A DNA stretch of 28,850 nt from Saccoglossus kowalevskii (GCF_000003605.2 NW_003109093.1:109345-138194); one strand, 5' to 3'; shown: positions 10,129-20,074, counted from the first letter of the stretch. Notes: generated by a model not told the origin, from the letters alone. Program-made: numbers and translations.

Positions 10129-10144
10129 AAGGTCAACTGACCTT
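10129..10144. promoter_or_regulatory. Inverted AGGTCA pair, 2-bp spacer (nuclear-receptor-like)
   Basis: AAGGTCA-AC-TGACCTT: two perfect nuclear-receptor half sites in inverted orientation. Such palindromes bind receptor dimers in animals, but a 16-bp match can arise by chance in 29 kb, and there is no nearby gene to regulate. Confidence 0.3.
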
Positions 10145-10329
10145 GGAAATTAAGCGATTTCTGTTTGGTATATGTATCCTATAAATTTATGATGTATTTT
10201 AACGGTCGTACAATACTTTTTTTTTATTATAGAGTCATGGGTATAAGCTGCTAAATAAAAACATGCTTTTCTTTGAAACAAGGTCAGTGCTTATTACATG
10301 TACCTGGTAGTCCCTGTTTGTATATATCT

Positions 10330-10490
10330 GTGTATCCAAGCCATATCTCACACATGCTTGGACCAATCAAATTTGAACTTCACACATGCATCATATCGGA
10401 TTATATGAAGATGCATTTTATTCACGATCTGATTTAAGATGGCCGAAGGACAGCCATTTTAATGCCAAAAATGCATCCACATTTTCACCA
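10330..10490 (-). repeat. Single module of the ATGGC...GCCAT repeat family in the loop
   Basis: Read on the minus strand, this segment runs ATGGCTGTCCTTCGGCCATC, then a GAATAAA...ATG spacer, then CAAATTTGATTGGTCC. It thereby follows the module seen five or more times at 13350-14423 (ATGGCTGCCAGTCGGCCATC ... AATAAATCGTCATG ... TTTGAATG). It also parallels the inner part of the right inverted-repeat arm (about 10630-10770). Confidence 0.5.
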
Positions 10491-10599
10491 TTCCAGAACC
10501 GAATCTAAGTCGTGAATATGGTCCATACATTGAACATAATGGGACTTTGATGCACGTCATTTTTAGTCTTCGTTTCAGACAAAGTCCAAAATCAGGAAG

Positions 10600-11185
10600 T
10601 ATTAATTTGGGTTCTGTCTGTTCATGAGTTCAAAGCCATATCAGGGTCATGCTTTGATTGATCGCATTCAAACTTAACACACAACCCATGTACGATGACT
10701 TGTACATGTATCAATTTTCACTACCATTTGATCATGGGTATGGCTGACAGGCGGCCATTTTGGGATTTCACAACTGATTCCAGTTTGTGTCATGCCTGTC
10801 AATCAGAATAAATAATGAAACAATTTCAATCCGTTGTGGCTTTATTTAAGGTATTCATTGATGGATTTGGGTCAAATCTGTTGCATAACAGTAATATTCC
10901 CATTGCCTGTTAAAACATTTTGAGAGATTGCTTGTACATATTATGAGACATACAATATACAGCCATACATGCACATGTATGATGATGTATACACATGCAC
11001 TTGAATATACTCTTCATTAAAAACGATCGGGACCACATCAAGTAATCCACTGTGACAGATCACAGATTAAACCCACTGACAAGTAAAATTTACAAAAGGA
11101 TACATGTATGACAACCAAATTGCCTTTGAGCATAATTTACTTTTTTGTCATAATCTCAGTGTCGTAATTCACTAAGATATAAAAC
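10600..11185 (-). repeat. Right arm of the long inverted repeat
   Basis: This is the minus-strand counterpart of 9010-9660, separated by a spacer of about 950 bp. Alignment by eye is continuous from the inner CATGCTTTGATTGATCGCAT block to the outer CATAATTTAC/AAACATATTTAAAC block, with small indels. If transcribed through, the two arms could fold into a hairpin several hundred bp long. Confidence 0.85.
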
Positions 11186-11796
11186 ATATTTAAACAACAA
11201 ACTATTCACATGTAGCACATTGTAATTAACTGTAATGTATTTAATAATAAAGTGAACGACTTGAGGTTTTAGTGAAGGAACAATTAAGATTTGATGATAG
11301 TCCAAGAAAATCTAATTAATCAAGTAATTAATTTTCCTCCTGTGCAGAGTGTCATGGAAAACTACTAAAACTATTACAATCGAAAACAAACATTTACGCA
11401 CATAATCTTTGAGCTCTCATTAAATTTTACATCAATTAAAGAGTTTCCAGTTACAAATATAGGTTTCTATGCTCCATATTTATTCACTGGTTTCCCTGGA
11501 TCCCGGCATTCTGAGCTATCCAACATTTACGCTGCAAAATCAACCGGGTAAAGGGCGAAACTCATAACTTGTCTATTGGTACCGATTTCATTAACCGATA
11601 TACATCAGTATATCGGTTAACGAGTGTTTAACATTGTTAGCACCAACGGAGCTCTCGAATGAAATTACCATTGATAGCATGATTGTCCGTGCGCTACTCA
11701 TTACCTACCGATTTTTTGTTGCAAATAAGCTCAATTATAATTTTGGTCATTTAATGTATTTCCTTCTGCAAGCATGTAGTGAAGTGAAGTGAAGTA
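11186..11796. other. AT-rich stretch with one perfect hairpin
   Basis: No gene is recognised. It contains the hairpin at 11591-11620 and a short GTGAA/AGTGA microsatellite (about 11776-11795) that abuts the MITE starting at 11797. Confidence 0.55.
11591..11620. other. Perfect 13-bp stem hairpin
   Basis: TTAACCGATATAC (11591-11603), loop ATCA, then GTATATCGGTTAA (11608-11620): a perfect 13-bp inverted repeat. It is too short for an animal pre-miRNA. It may be the remains of a palindromic insertion, and there is no run of T after it that would suggest a Pol III terminator. Confidence 0.8.
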
Positions 11797-12004
11797 CTGT
11801 AAAGGGGGTAATTATTCACTGGGTTTTAATTTAGCTTATTTCGCTGACTGGAAAAATGCGCTAAATTAAAACCCAGTGAATATGTAAAATTTAGCATAGA
11901 ACACATTATCTAAATGATAAAACTGTGAATTTAAAACCCACTGAATATGCCTGAAATGGTAAATCAGTGAAATTTAAACCCAGTGAAAATTAGTCATTTT
12001 ACAG
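11797..12004. mobile_element. MITE, about 208 bp, CTGTAAA termini flanked by TA
   Basis: The left end CTGTAAAGGGGGTAATTATT, continuing into CACTGGGTTT, is mirrored by the right end, which on the minus strand reads CTGTAAAATGACTAATTTTC and also continues into CACTGGGTTT. TA dinucleotides flank both ends (11795-11796 and 12005-12006), as in Tc1/mariner-type insertions. Internal sub-repeats of 'aaacccagtgaa' occur four times in alternating contexts. It is related in its termini to the elements at 17262, 20727 and 24216 but differs internally, so it is probably a sister subfamily. Confidence 0.75.
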
Positions 12005-12976
12005 TACTTAGATGTATCAAGCAAATTATATACATTGAAAACTAGCTTAGATGTTGTGTCTGTAGTTAAACCATGATTATATTCTCACAAAAACCTGGGA
12101 AAAATGTAAAAATTAAAATAAAAAAAAATTCCCTGCAGGAATACCAAGTATCAAATTTGTTTTATTTGGCTTAAATCAGAAGAAAAAAAATATGTATATT
12201 AACAATACTAACAAGATGCCACTGAAATCTTTCCAGAATATACATCACTGAGCAGACTTTCCAGAGTCAATACAAAAATTTCATCACAGAAGCCATAGAA
12301 AAATAACACGTAAATGATGATTTTGTGAGAGGTAAATGAAACCTTTGTTTCTCTGTTTTATTTTTTTTTTATTTTTTGCATCTATATTGCATGGACACAT
12401 AAGTGAGAATCAGAGATAAAATAAAACAACCTTTAGTTTATTTCTTTATTTGATTGAACCATCCAAAGAAACACTCTGACACAAAATAGTTCTCTCATTT
12501 CAAAATATTACATAATATTAACTGGTACCAACTCCACACTACACACATCACTATAGCATTGCTATTATTACAGTCACAACACAGCAACCATTGAGAACAC
12601 AACAGAAAGCACATGGCCTAAACTGGCAAGGTGCCAACATATTACAATATGAAATAGATCATATGTTCAAATTTCAAGGTCATTTCTCACTCAGATGTAA
12701 ACAAATTAGGGTGATATAGGGACCATACCAAACTACTGCACAGTGACTGGTGGCATCTACTTGCCTGTGGCCTTTAATATTTTTAAGGGGTAAATAATCC
12801 AACAGATCAACAACAAAAATATCTACAATTATTTGTTCATACATAAAAATAGAAGTGAAAAAAACACCCCAGCATTTTAATCATCTACAGGGTCAAAAGG
12901 TCAATCTTTGCAATTCAGAAAGGGGTATCCAATTTGGAAGGATACAGAGAATAACAATGGGCACAGATCAATATCA
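12005..12976. other. AT-rich stretch, possibly 3'-UTR-like on the minus strand
   Basis: No coding frame is present. Around 12430-12450 the plus strand reads TTTATTTCTTTATTTG, which on the minus strand supplies an AATAAA polyadenylation-type signal. The following ~450 bp is less AT-biased, with CA-rich wording as in transcript tails. This is only suggestive, since AATAAA is common by chance in AT-rich DNA. Confidence 0.25.
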
Positions 12977-12990
12977 CCACTAGAGGGCGC
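12977..12990 (+). promoter_or_regulatory. CTCF-type core motif
   Basis: CCACTAGAGGGCGC matches the 14-bp bilaterian CTCF core consensus (CCASYAGRKGGCRS) at every position. CTCF is an architectural zinc-finger protein conserved across bilaterians. The match is direct; occupancy is inference. It lies just upstream of the repeat module starting near 13350. Confidence 0.45.
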
Positions 12991-13349
12991 TTGTGGAAAC
13001 AAAGAAAACAAAAACCTGATATCCTGTGTCAATATTCGCAAGGATGTCAGAATTAGTTTATCAGATCTGTGTGAGTAAATAAGAGAATTGTAGAAGACAC
13101 ATTCTAAGGAATTAGAATCTTGTGTGTTGATTTTTTCAGGACCAATAATTCTAAAAATGCCATAGAGAAATTGAGAATACAAGTCATTGAAAATGACACA
13201 GTCCCTGTTAAATTTTGGAAAGTTCTCTTTGTGCTCGTCATATTAAAGCAGAGGGGTTGTCGCGAGCCTGTCCTTGATAGTTGAGTTCCAAGTGGCGTAT
13301 ACAACAGATTGTTTATTTACATCAAAACACGTGTTCCGTGTAATAGTAA
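12991..13349. other. Unannotated stretch between the CTCF-type motif and the composite repeat
   Basis: Overlapping minus-strand frames of 66-93 codons cross here, but they share no recognisable domain and extend into the repeat, so they are not called. The part from about 13245 (GGTTGTCGCGAGCCTGTCC) may already belong to the composite element. Confidence 0.5.
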
Positions 13350-14423
13350 TATGGCCAAAAATAAAAACAGCCGTTATTCGTCCATCTTTGATCTGATTAT
13401 GAAACACACTGATATGTATGATGTATGTGCCAATACGAATGAAAATGGTACATAAATTGTGAAAATATAGTAGTAAGGCCAAAAAGTCAGATGGCTGTCA
13501 ATCGGCAATCCTTGACCAGATTTTGAAACAAATTGTCATGGACATGCATCCTAACATGTATAAAGTACATTTATGTGCTAAATTTGAATGAAAACTGACA
13601 GAGCACACATAAAAAAAAACAAAAAACAAAATGCCTGCCAGTTGACCATCTTTGATCCAATTGCGAAATAAATCGTCATGAACATGTATCTTAACATGTA
13701 TAATCTATGTACCAAGTTTGAATGACAACTGACAAAGCATGTCCAAAATACAACATTTTCAAAAAACAAGATGGCTGCTAGTCGGCCATCTTGAATCAAA
13801 GCGCTTAAACCACTGCATGTGCATATGTCCCACATACATGTAAGGTACTAGGCACATGCAAAGAATGAACGGAATCAGTCCACAGGATTCTGAAATATGA
13901 CTCTGGACAGACTGATGCACGGACGGACGGACACACGGACTGACGGACAGACTCAGGGACTCAGGAACTCACGGCCGGCCGGGGACATGTATCCTAACAT
14001 GTATGATCTATGTACTAAATTTGAATGAAAACTGACAAAGCATGTCCAAAATACGACATTTTCAAAAAACAAGATGGCTGCCAGTCGGCCATCATTGATT
14101 CAATTGTAAAAATAAATTGTCATGGACATGTATCCTAACATGTATAATCTATGTACCAAGTTTGAATGAAAACTGACAAAGCATGTTCAAAATACGCCAT
14201 TTCCAAAAAACAAGATGGCTGCCAGTCGGCTATTTTGAATCAAATCGCTAAACCACTGCATGTGCATATGTTCCACATAAAGTACTAGGCACGAGCAAAG
14301 AATGAATGGAATCGGTCCAAGGGATTCTGAGATACGACTCCGGACGGACGCACGAACACACAGACGCACGGACGGAGACCAAATTATAAGTCCCCGTTTT
14401 CGGACTTCGTCCAAACGGGGACT
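13350..14423 (+). mobile_element. Composite non-autonomous element of tandem ~145-bp modules ending in a hairpin
   Basis: A module with the pattern ATGGCTGCCAGTCGGCCATC ... AATAAATTGTCATG ... ACATGTATCCTAACATGTAT ... TTTGAATGAAAACTGAC ... AAAAAACAAG is repeated near 13475, 13630, 13982 (partial) and 14073, after a diverged copy near 13350. Two end-type segments follow modules at about 13771-13980 and 14215-14423. Both run CACTGCATGTGCATATG, GGAATC(A/G)GTCCA, GGATTCTGA, then a GGAC-rich tract. The second ends in the hairpin at 14389-14423; the first is cut at GGCCGGCC (13973-13980) and runs straight into a module. A ~440-bp unit (module plus end) thus appears duplicated. Tandem-core elements like this are known from bivalves (pearl, Helitron-related); assignment is inference. 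No protein is encoded. Confidence 0.7.
14389..14423 (+). other. Strong terminal hairpin of the composite element
   Basis: The stem AGTCCCCGTTT (14389-14399) pairs perfectly with AAACGGGGACT (14413-14423). The 13-base loop carries its own GGAC-TTC-GTCC mini-stem (14402-14412). Helitron-class elements end in a hairpin close to CTRR. Here the stem itself ends in ACT followed by AA, which is compatible but not diagnostic. Confidence 0.85.
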
Positions 14424-15759
14424 AAAAATATTTGACTATAAAGAGAACCTAGGCATTCAATTCAAGACGCATCTTGCAACTCCACAGCCTTCAGGAATTT
14501 GAATCATGATGTACATTTTATAAAACATTGTGCAAGATAATTTACGAATGATTAATTTTTGGTACAAATCTGTGCATAATAATGAAGCAAATTGGAATAA
14601 ACATGTATGTACTTCAGTACTGTTCAGCTCACTGTATAAATTTACAAACAGACGAACAGCTATGCCCTGTCACGAATAACGCTTACATTTGCATGATAAA
14701 ACGACGGGATTTCAACTTGATGTCTTTACTATTATTAGCCTATAAGTAATCCTTTAGCTATTGAGGAAATACGATAGTAGTTTTGGAGAGAATACACTCA
14801 AACTCATACATGTATACACAATCATGCATGTGCAAGTAATGTGATATGCATTTACGCAGAGCTTGGACTGGCGCAACAACGGTCCAATTTCGTCACCTTT
14901 GCACCTCGGGACTTATTGAAAGAAAAATAATATGGCAATGTTATGTCACCAGATTATGAAATGTACATTCATATATAAACAGGATCAAAGTTCAACACTC
15001 TTATTCAAAGCACAATATAAATATGAGAAGTTTTCTAGTTCCAACAGATGTACATGTGCTGTTATATGCACATGTTGGACAGTTCAATATTTAGAACAGT
15101 GACATCAAATAATACTGAATGATGAATTATATAGAATACCATATTTACAATACAACATCTGGAAAGTGAACATGATATATTACACTGTAAATTATGACTA
15201 AATATATATGTACTGGTAGTAAAATTGATGTACAACCTTGCCCTTCATGAAGAAGTTACTTTGGGCTTATGGGAGTGGGGAACGGAATGGTTAGGGTCTA
15301 ACTTGATGCAACAGAATTACAGCAGGCACTGCGAACTTATACTAAAAACAAAACAAAAAAAATGCTATATCCTATCAATTTTCCTTTCCACTCATAAGTG
15401 GTGTTTGTTGGACTTTGCCGTCAGAAACTTGTATATCAACATCGTACTATACAGTTACTTGACAAGGGTAAGAGAACTAGAAAGGAAATTGTACACTTTT
15501 GAAAAAATAATTATTCAGGATCGTTAGCTTGTTCTGATCGAAAGAGACAAAGTCAAAACAAAAACCGCTGAGAATGTTCCAAAAGATATTGCAATGTTCC
15601 ACATGATAGGGAGATTTAGTCATCACCTGCTATCAAGAAGTCAATGGGAAATTAAGGATCAATAAAAAAGTTCAAAACTGCTTTTTCAAAGTGTTTGCAT
15701 CGGTCTTTTGATTTAGAATATAGTGCAAAACAGATACAAGATAAAATATAATAAACAAG
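14424..15759. other. AT-rich non-coding stretch
   Basis: No gene, RNA or clear repeat is found. A 100-codon frame at 15225-15527 has no domain, no splice context and ends in AT-rich sequence. An octamer-like ATTTGCAT lies near 14689. Multiple TACATGTA-type sites recur. Confidence 0.5.
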
Positions 15760-16445
15760 CAGCCTATCGGCTGAGATAGCTCCACTGTTAGTGTTAGCAA
15801 TGCACATTCCAATTAAAGAACTGAAGACATCATTAGAAAATGAACAATATGTATAGTATCAAAGCAATCGGACTTGCAGTTTTTAAACAAGAAGTCGAAA
15901 ATATCACTTTTTACCAAAAATATTCACCAAAATTAGAGAACTGAAGATATCATCACAAAATGAGCAAATCTGAGAAAGGTCTACATGTAGTATCTATATA
16001 TGTAATATCAAAGCAATTGAACTATTGGTTTTTAACAAGAAGTCAAAAATATCACTTTTTACCAAAAATGACAAAAATATTCACCAAAATTAGAGAATTG
16101 AAGATATCATTACAAAATGAACAAATCTAAGAGAGGTCCACATGTAGTACCTATATATGTAATATCAAAGCAATTGCACTTGCGGTTTTTAACAAGAAGT
16201 CGAAAATATCACTCTTTACCAAAAATGACAAACATATTCACCAAAATTAGAGAATTGAAGATATCAACATGAAATGAACAAACCTAAGAGAAGCCTACCC
16301 AAGGTACATATACACCAAGTATCAAAGCATTCAGGCTTGTAGTTTTCAAGAAGAAGTCGAAAAAGTAAAACATTGACACGAACGACTGAGGACTATCACT
16401 CATATGATAAGCTTCGCTCGACAAAGTCGACAGCAGAGCTGAAAA
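15760..16445 (+). mobile_element. Non-autonomous element with 157-bp tandem core (pearl/Helitron-like)
   Basis: Four core copies start at 15812, 15932, 16089 and 16246, each opening with ATTA(A/G)AGAA(C/T)TGAAGA. The exact spacing between the last three is 157 bp; the first copy is about 37 bp shorter. Shared blocks are ATATCAAAGCAATTG, TTTTTAACAAGAAGTC, AAAATATCACT(T/C)TTTACC and ATTCACCAAAATTAGAGAA. The left flank starts with a small hairpin CAGCC-TATC-GGCTG (15760-15773) followed by GAGATAGCTCC. The last copy diverges into GACACGAACGACTGAGGAC and the hairpin TCGAC-AAA-GTCGA before AGAGCTGAAAAA. This layout (unique ends, tandem core, terminal hairpins) is that of molluscan pearl-type elements. 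No protein is encoded. Confidence 0.75.
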
Positions 16446-17261
16446 AGTTTGAACAGTTTTTCATCAAATGTCAAAGTACCGTAGACAGTAACTACCAGTA
16501 AGTGGAATCAGAGGGCAATGCATCTTCAAATATTTGGGGAGAGGGGTGGGAGGGAGAGCTTAGAGCAAACTAGAATCCACTGAGTATACTTGACTCCAGT
16601 AGTGATTCACAAGTCATTCAATTATGTAAATTACAAAAAATTCAAAACTGTTGGGGTATCACAGAGACATATCAAACGACTATCAACCTGGTTCAAAAGC
16701 TACTCTGAATTTGTCTACAGTATATATGTAAATACTAGTACAAGAACTCAAACATACGGTATACCAACCATCATGATGGCATGACTTTCTGAGATACCAA
16801 TACGAGTTCTACCTTACTTTTTGTAATACAATTTAGTGAAAGGGAATGTCACATTTGCCGCTAGTCATTTTTAATAGTACACATAACGCAATATGCACGA
16901 AATATGTTCTTTAGGTGTACATGTATATAATAAATAAATTGTTACTGGTATAGGTCGTTAAATCGAGAATGTATCATCATCCCTCATACCCTCAGGCAAT
17001 AACCATCTATCATACTCGTATTTCTATTACAACACATTGCCCTCCCCTCAATGGCAAATGGATCAAAAAGTCCCAGCATGCATCAGGGTTTAGGGGATGT
17101 TAAATTGTGGATTATTGGCAGTTAAGGCTACATAGCTACACATGGGATACAAATTAAGACTTACAGTAAAGCATTCATAGAACTGAGCATTTTTAGATTC
17201 TCTGGCTAAGAAGAAGTTGATTTTTGTTGAATTTGGTAAGTAAAATGTAGATAAAAAGGTA
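16446..17261. other. AT-rich stretch with one G-quadruplex motif
   Basis: Nothing gene-like is seen. Overlapping 64-85-codon frames lack any recognisable feature. It contains the G4 motif at 16536-16554. Confidence 0.5.
16536..16554 (+). other. G-quadruplex motif
   Basis: GGGGAGAGGGGTGGGAGGG: four G-runs with loops of 3, 1 and 1 bases, a strong plus-strand G4 pattern in AT-rich DNA. No promoter or transcript is evident next to it. Confidence 0.7.
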
Positions 17262-17448
17262 CTATACTTTATTTTCGCTATTTTTGCTGAAGGGATGATT
17301 CTGTGAAAATAAAATCCAGCGAATATACTTTTTTTCCTATAATTCACATTAAACTCATCTAAAAATCAGTGAAAATAAATTCCATACAAAACGCCCAAAA
17401 AGCCTTTTCAGCGAAAATTAATTCCAGCGAAAATAAAGTACTCCACAA
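17262..17448 (+). mobile_element. TA-flanked MITE, family copy B
   Basis: About 187 bp, flanked by TA (17260-17261 and 17449-17450). The left end CTATACTTTATTTTCGC is mirrored by GCGAAAATAAAGTACTCCAC at the right. Internal blocks AAATCCAGCGAATATAC, CAGTGAAAATAAATTCCATA and TTTTCAGCGAAAATTAATTC are shared in the same order with the copy at 20727 and in reverse with the copy at 24216. No coding capacity. Confidence 0.85.
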
Positions 17449-17764
17449 TATATTAGTAGGATTTTATGCACCCTGTCTCAGCTCTTCATCAAACATAAAG
17501 TGCTTTACAGTATATTGTATATAATAAGCAATCGATTGGCATTTACTGACAGCGCACTTTTGCTATATAAGATACACATCTTCAATCCATATAAAAACAA
17601 ACTTTGCAAGTTAATTTGACCACAGGTAAACTCCTCAGTCTTTCATTTACGTTTTGGAATACATCAAAGCATGTCTTCAAAAATGCTTGGAGAGTGAAAA
17701 ATAGTTCTCTTAAAAGCAGTGAACCTAATTTGATTGTGTCACAAATAATTTTGCATGTGTAAAT

Positions 17765-17782
17765 AAAAAAAAAAAAAAAAAA
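17765..17782 (+). repeat. Poly-A tract (18 A)
   Basis: Eighteen consecutive A after AAAT. No target duplication or retroposon body is recognisable on either side. Confidence 0.85.
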
Positions 17783-18158
17783 TTGAGGAGAGTAGCTCCT
17801 CTGTGCAAAAGGTTGTGTGAGAAATTACTGTTCACCTTATAAGGATATAGAATGTACATGTATGTAGGTCTGGTACACATGTTATTATAGAGAGGATCTG
17901 GCAAGGAATACTTATTAATATTAGGCTTAAAGCAATTAATACAATGACTGCCTGAGCTACATGTCCATGTGTATACACATGTACAGTATATGTTGTGTGT
18001 AGCAAATATGAATATTGACTATCGGTAGATGTATTACATCAAACAAGGCAAAAGTGGGACAGTTCTAACATTTGTGGTCAACGACCCGAAACTCAGAACA
18101 TGTACAATGTATAATGTGATTGCCAATATGGGTACATGTATCAAGGTCGTGCACCTTC

Positions 18159-18167
18159 TCAAGGTCA
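18159..18167 (+). promoter_or_regulatory. Extended nuclear-receptor half site TCAAGGTCA
   Basis: A perfect TCAAGGTCA (the type bound by ERR/SF-1-class receptors as monomers) follows a near copy TCAAGGTCG at 18141-18149, 18 bp upstream. This is a nine-base match and therefore weak evidence without chromatin data. Confidence 0.2.
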
Positions 18168-19739
18168 CGGATTATCTGTACCTCAAGATGTCAGAGTCTA
18201 TCTCTGAAATTAACTAAATATAAATAATGAAAATGCATTTTGTAAATACTGATTCCTGTCTCATATTGTTTTACATGTAATCACAAAATAATAGGCCATC
18301 ACTGACATGCATGCATGTAAGCATAAACAAGTCAGCATACATTTAAAATTAAGATAATTTAATTACCATTCATAATTAAATTAAATAACGATATTACTAC
18401 CATGGAAGCCTAGAGTTCAGATTATGGTTGGGACAAACCATTAGTAAACATAGGGAGATCAGCATTAGCTTTGAGGGGATGAAATACTTTATACAATACA
18501 TATTTGTGGTTATTCATCCTGTTCTCTGGAATATGCAAATGAGGAAACTCATTAAAATCTTTCAGGAGGCAAGATGGGAAGGAAGTAATCCCACATGTCA
18601 TTATTCGGCTTCTGTTGAAATTCATATCCAAAAAGTTTATTTTTTATGTATTTGTACTGGGAAATGCAATGGACATTTAAGGATCTGTATTGTTCATAAT
18701 GAGATTAACTTGAAGGTAAATATGCACAAGTTCAGTGAGTGACAAAACAAGTACACGATAGAAAAAAATTGATATTGTATCTTTGCATGATGGGTAACCA
18801 ACAATGCTTTTTAATAATGTGATCAGTAATCAGATGGCTAGAGCGCAAAGTACAATTTATTTGGTGAATGTAAACCTATACAATTATCTATGGGTACAAG
18901 TATGAATTGTGTTAACCACATATTCAGTTTCCTTGGCCCCAAAATATTATATGCGTATTAACCCCGGTATATGTATATTTATACATGTACAAGAAGAGAT
19001 CCCATTTGTAATTAAGGCCACATATCTTTTACTTATTAAATTGTCAATTCCTCTACATTTTTTCACAGTGGCAGTGAAGGCAATTTAGTTTGCTTTATTG
19101 ACTTCGCAATAAACAGAAACAGAAACCTCTAGTAAAGTGAGAATGTTTCTAAAACATACTCATACCCCCTTATCCTCCCAGAACTTAAAATGCCTAACAC
19201 GGGTGAGTGAACCATACATTTCACAAACATCAAACATCCCTATAATCACCAAAGTTCACATCAGTCGATTACCTACAGAAATTGCATGAAACCAGAAAAA
19301 AGAAAAATTTTAACTTTTAAGTGAACATTGTAATGATGTAAGTGTCAAGAGTTCTATAATTAGACCATGTGTAAATACACACATGATAAATAAGAAGTAC
19401 ATTTACTGAGTTAGTTTCATGGTCATGTGAGTAGGTAAATATCAATTAAAAAAACAAATGCTGACACCACCTGTGCAAAAGGCCATGAATGGAATTGTGA
19501 TACACCATTAAGTACTTTGATATTATGTCTCCTTTCTTTCAAAGCCTTGGAAAACGACATTCACAATCGTGTACATGTATCTAGTTTCAAATATCACAAG
19601 TGTAGTTGCTGCTGTCTAAAATTTTTATTAAATTTTTTTTACAGTTTGAGTTGGATCCCATGCATGTTTGAGTTGTATACACGAACTTTCATATAATCTG
19701 CACAACAACCAAAGCACTTTTAAAATCTTAATGAAATAA

Positions 19740-19860
19740 TACGAGGTGCGGAAAGTATACACGAACACGATATAACGATCAAATTGAACATTACGCAACA
19801 AAGGTCGCTGCGTCCCTGAATGCAGGCAGCGTGCATATTTTGCAATAATATCAAGAGAAA
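19740..19860. other. CpG-richer patch with imperfect hairpin
   Basis: Sequence such as ACGAGGTGCGG, AACACGATATAACGATC and GGTCGCTGCGTCC stands out from the AT-rich surroundings. CGCTGC and GCAGCG near 19805-19832 form a small inverted repeat. GTATACACGAAC is shared with a second occurrence near 19676. Probably a younger unclassified insertion or regulatory patch; no boundaries are visible. Confidence 0.3.
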
Positions 19861-20074
19861 CGTATACTCCTTTTTTCCTGCTTGTAGTATTTAGAGATAT
19901 TTAGAGATGGGTTCATTGCCAATAGTGCTAGCAAATGTATTGACAGCATAAGTAATTTTACTAAGACTTTTATGTATTTTCTTTTGTCTCGTGTGTGTAC
20001 TTGTGTGTATTATATTTAATGTCTTTTGATCACAGATAATGTAACAAAATATATTATTTAGTGTCAAATAAAAT

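Noticed and set aside
12421-12900. 3' UTR of a minus-strand gene
   Set aside because: Only an AATAAA-type signal and softer composition support it; no coding sequence is found upstream on that strand, so it is kept as a low-confidence remark only.
13350-14423. Definite Helitron assignment
   Set aside because: The terminal hairpin and CTAA-like end are suggestive, but the 5' TC end and A/T host junction cannot be established from one copy and no Rep/Helicase is present.
15225-15527. 100-codon frame as an exon
   Set aside because: No recognisable domain or conserved pattern, and codon content reflects the AT-rich background.
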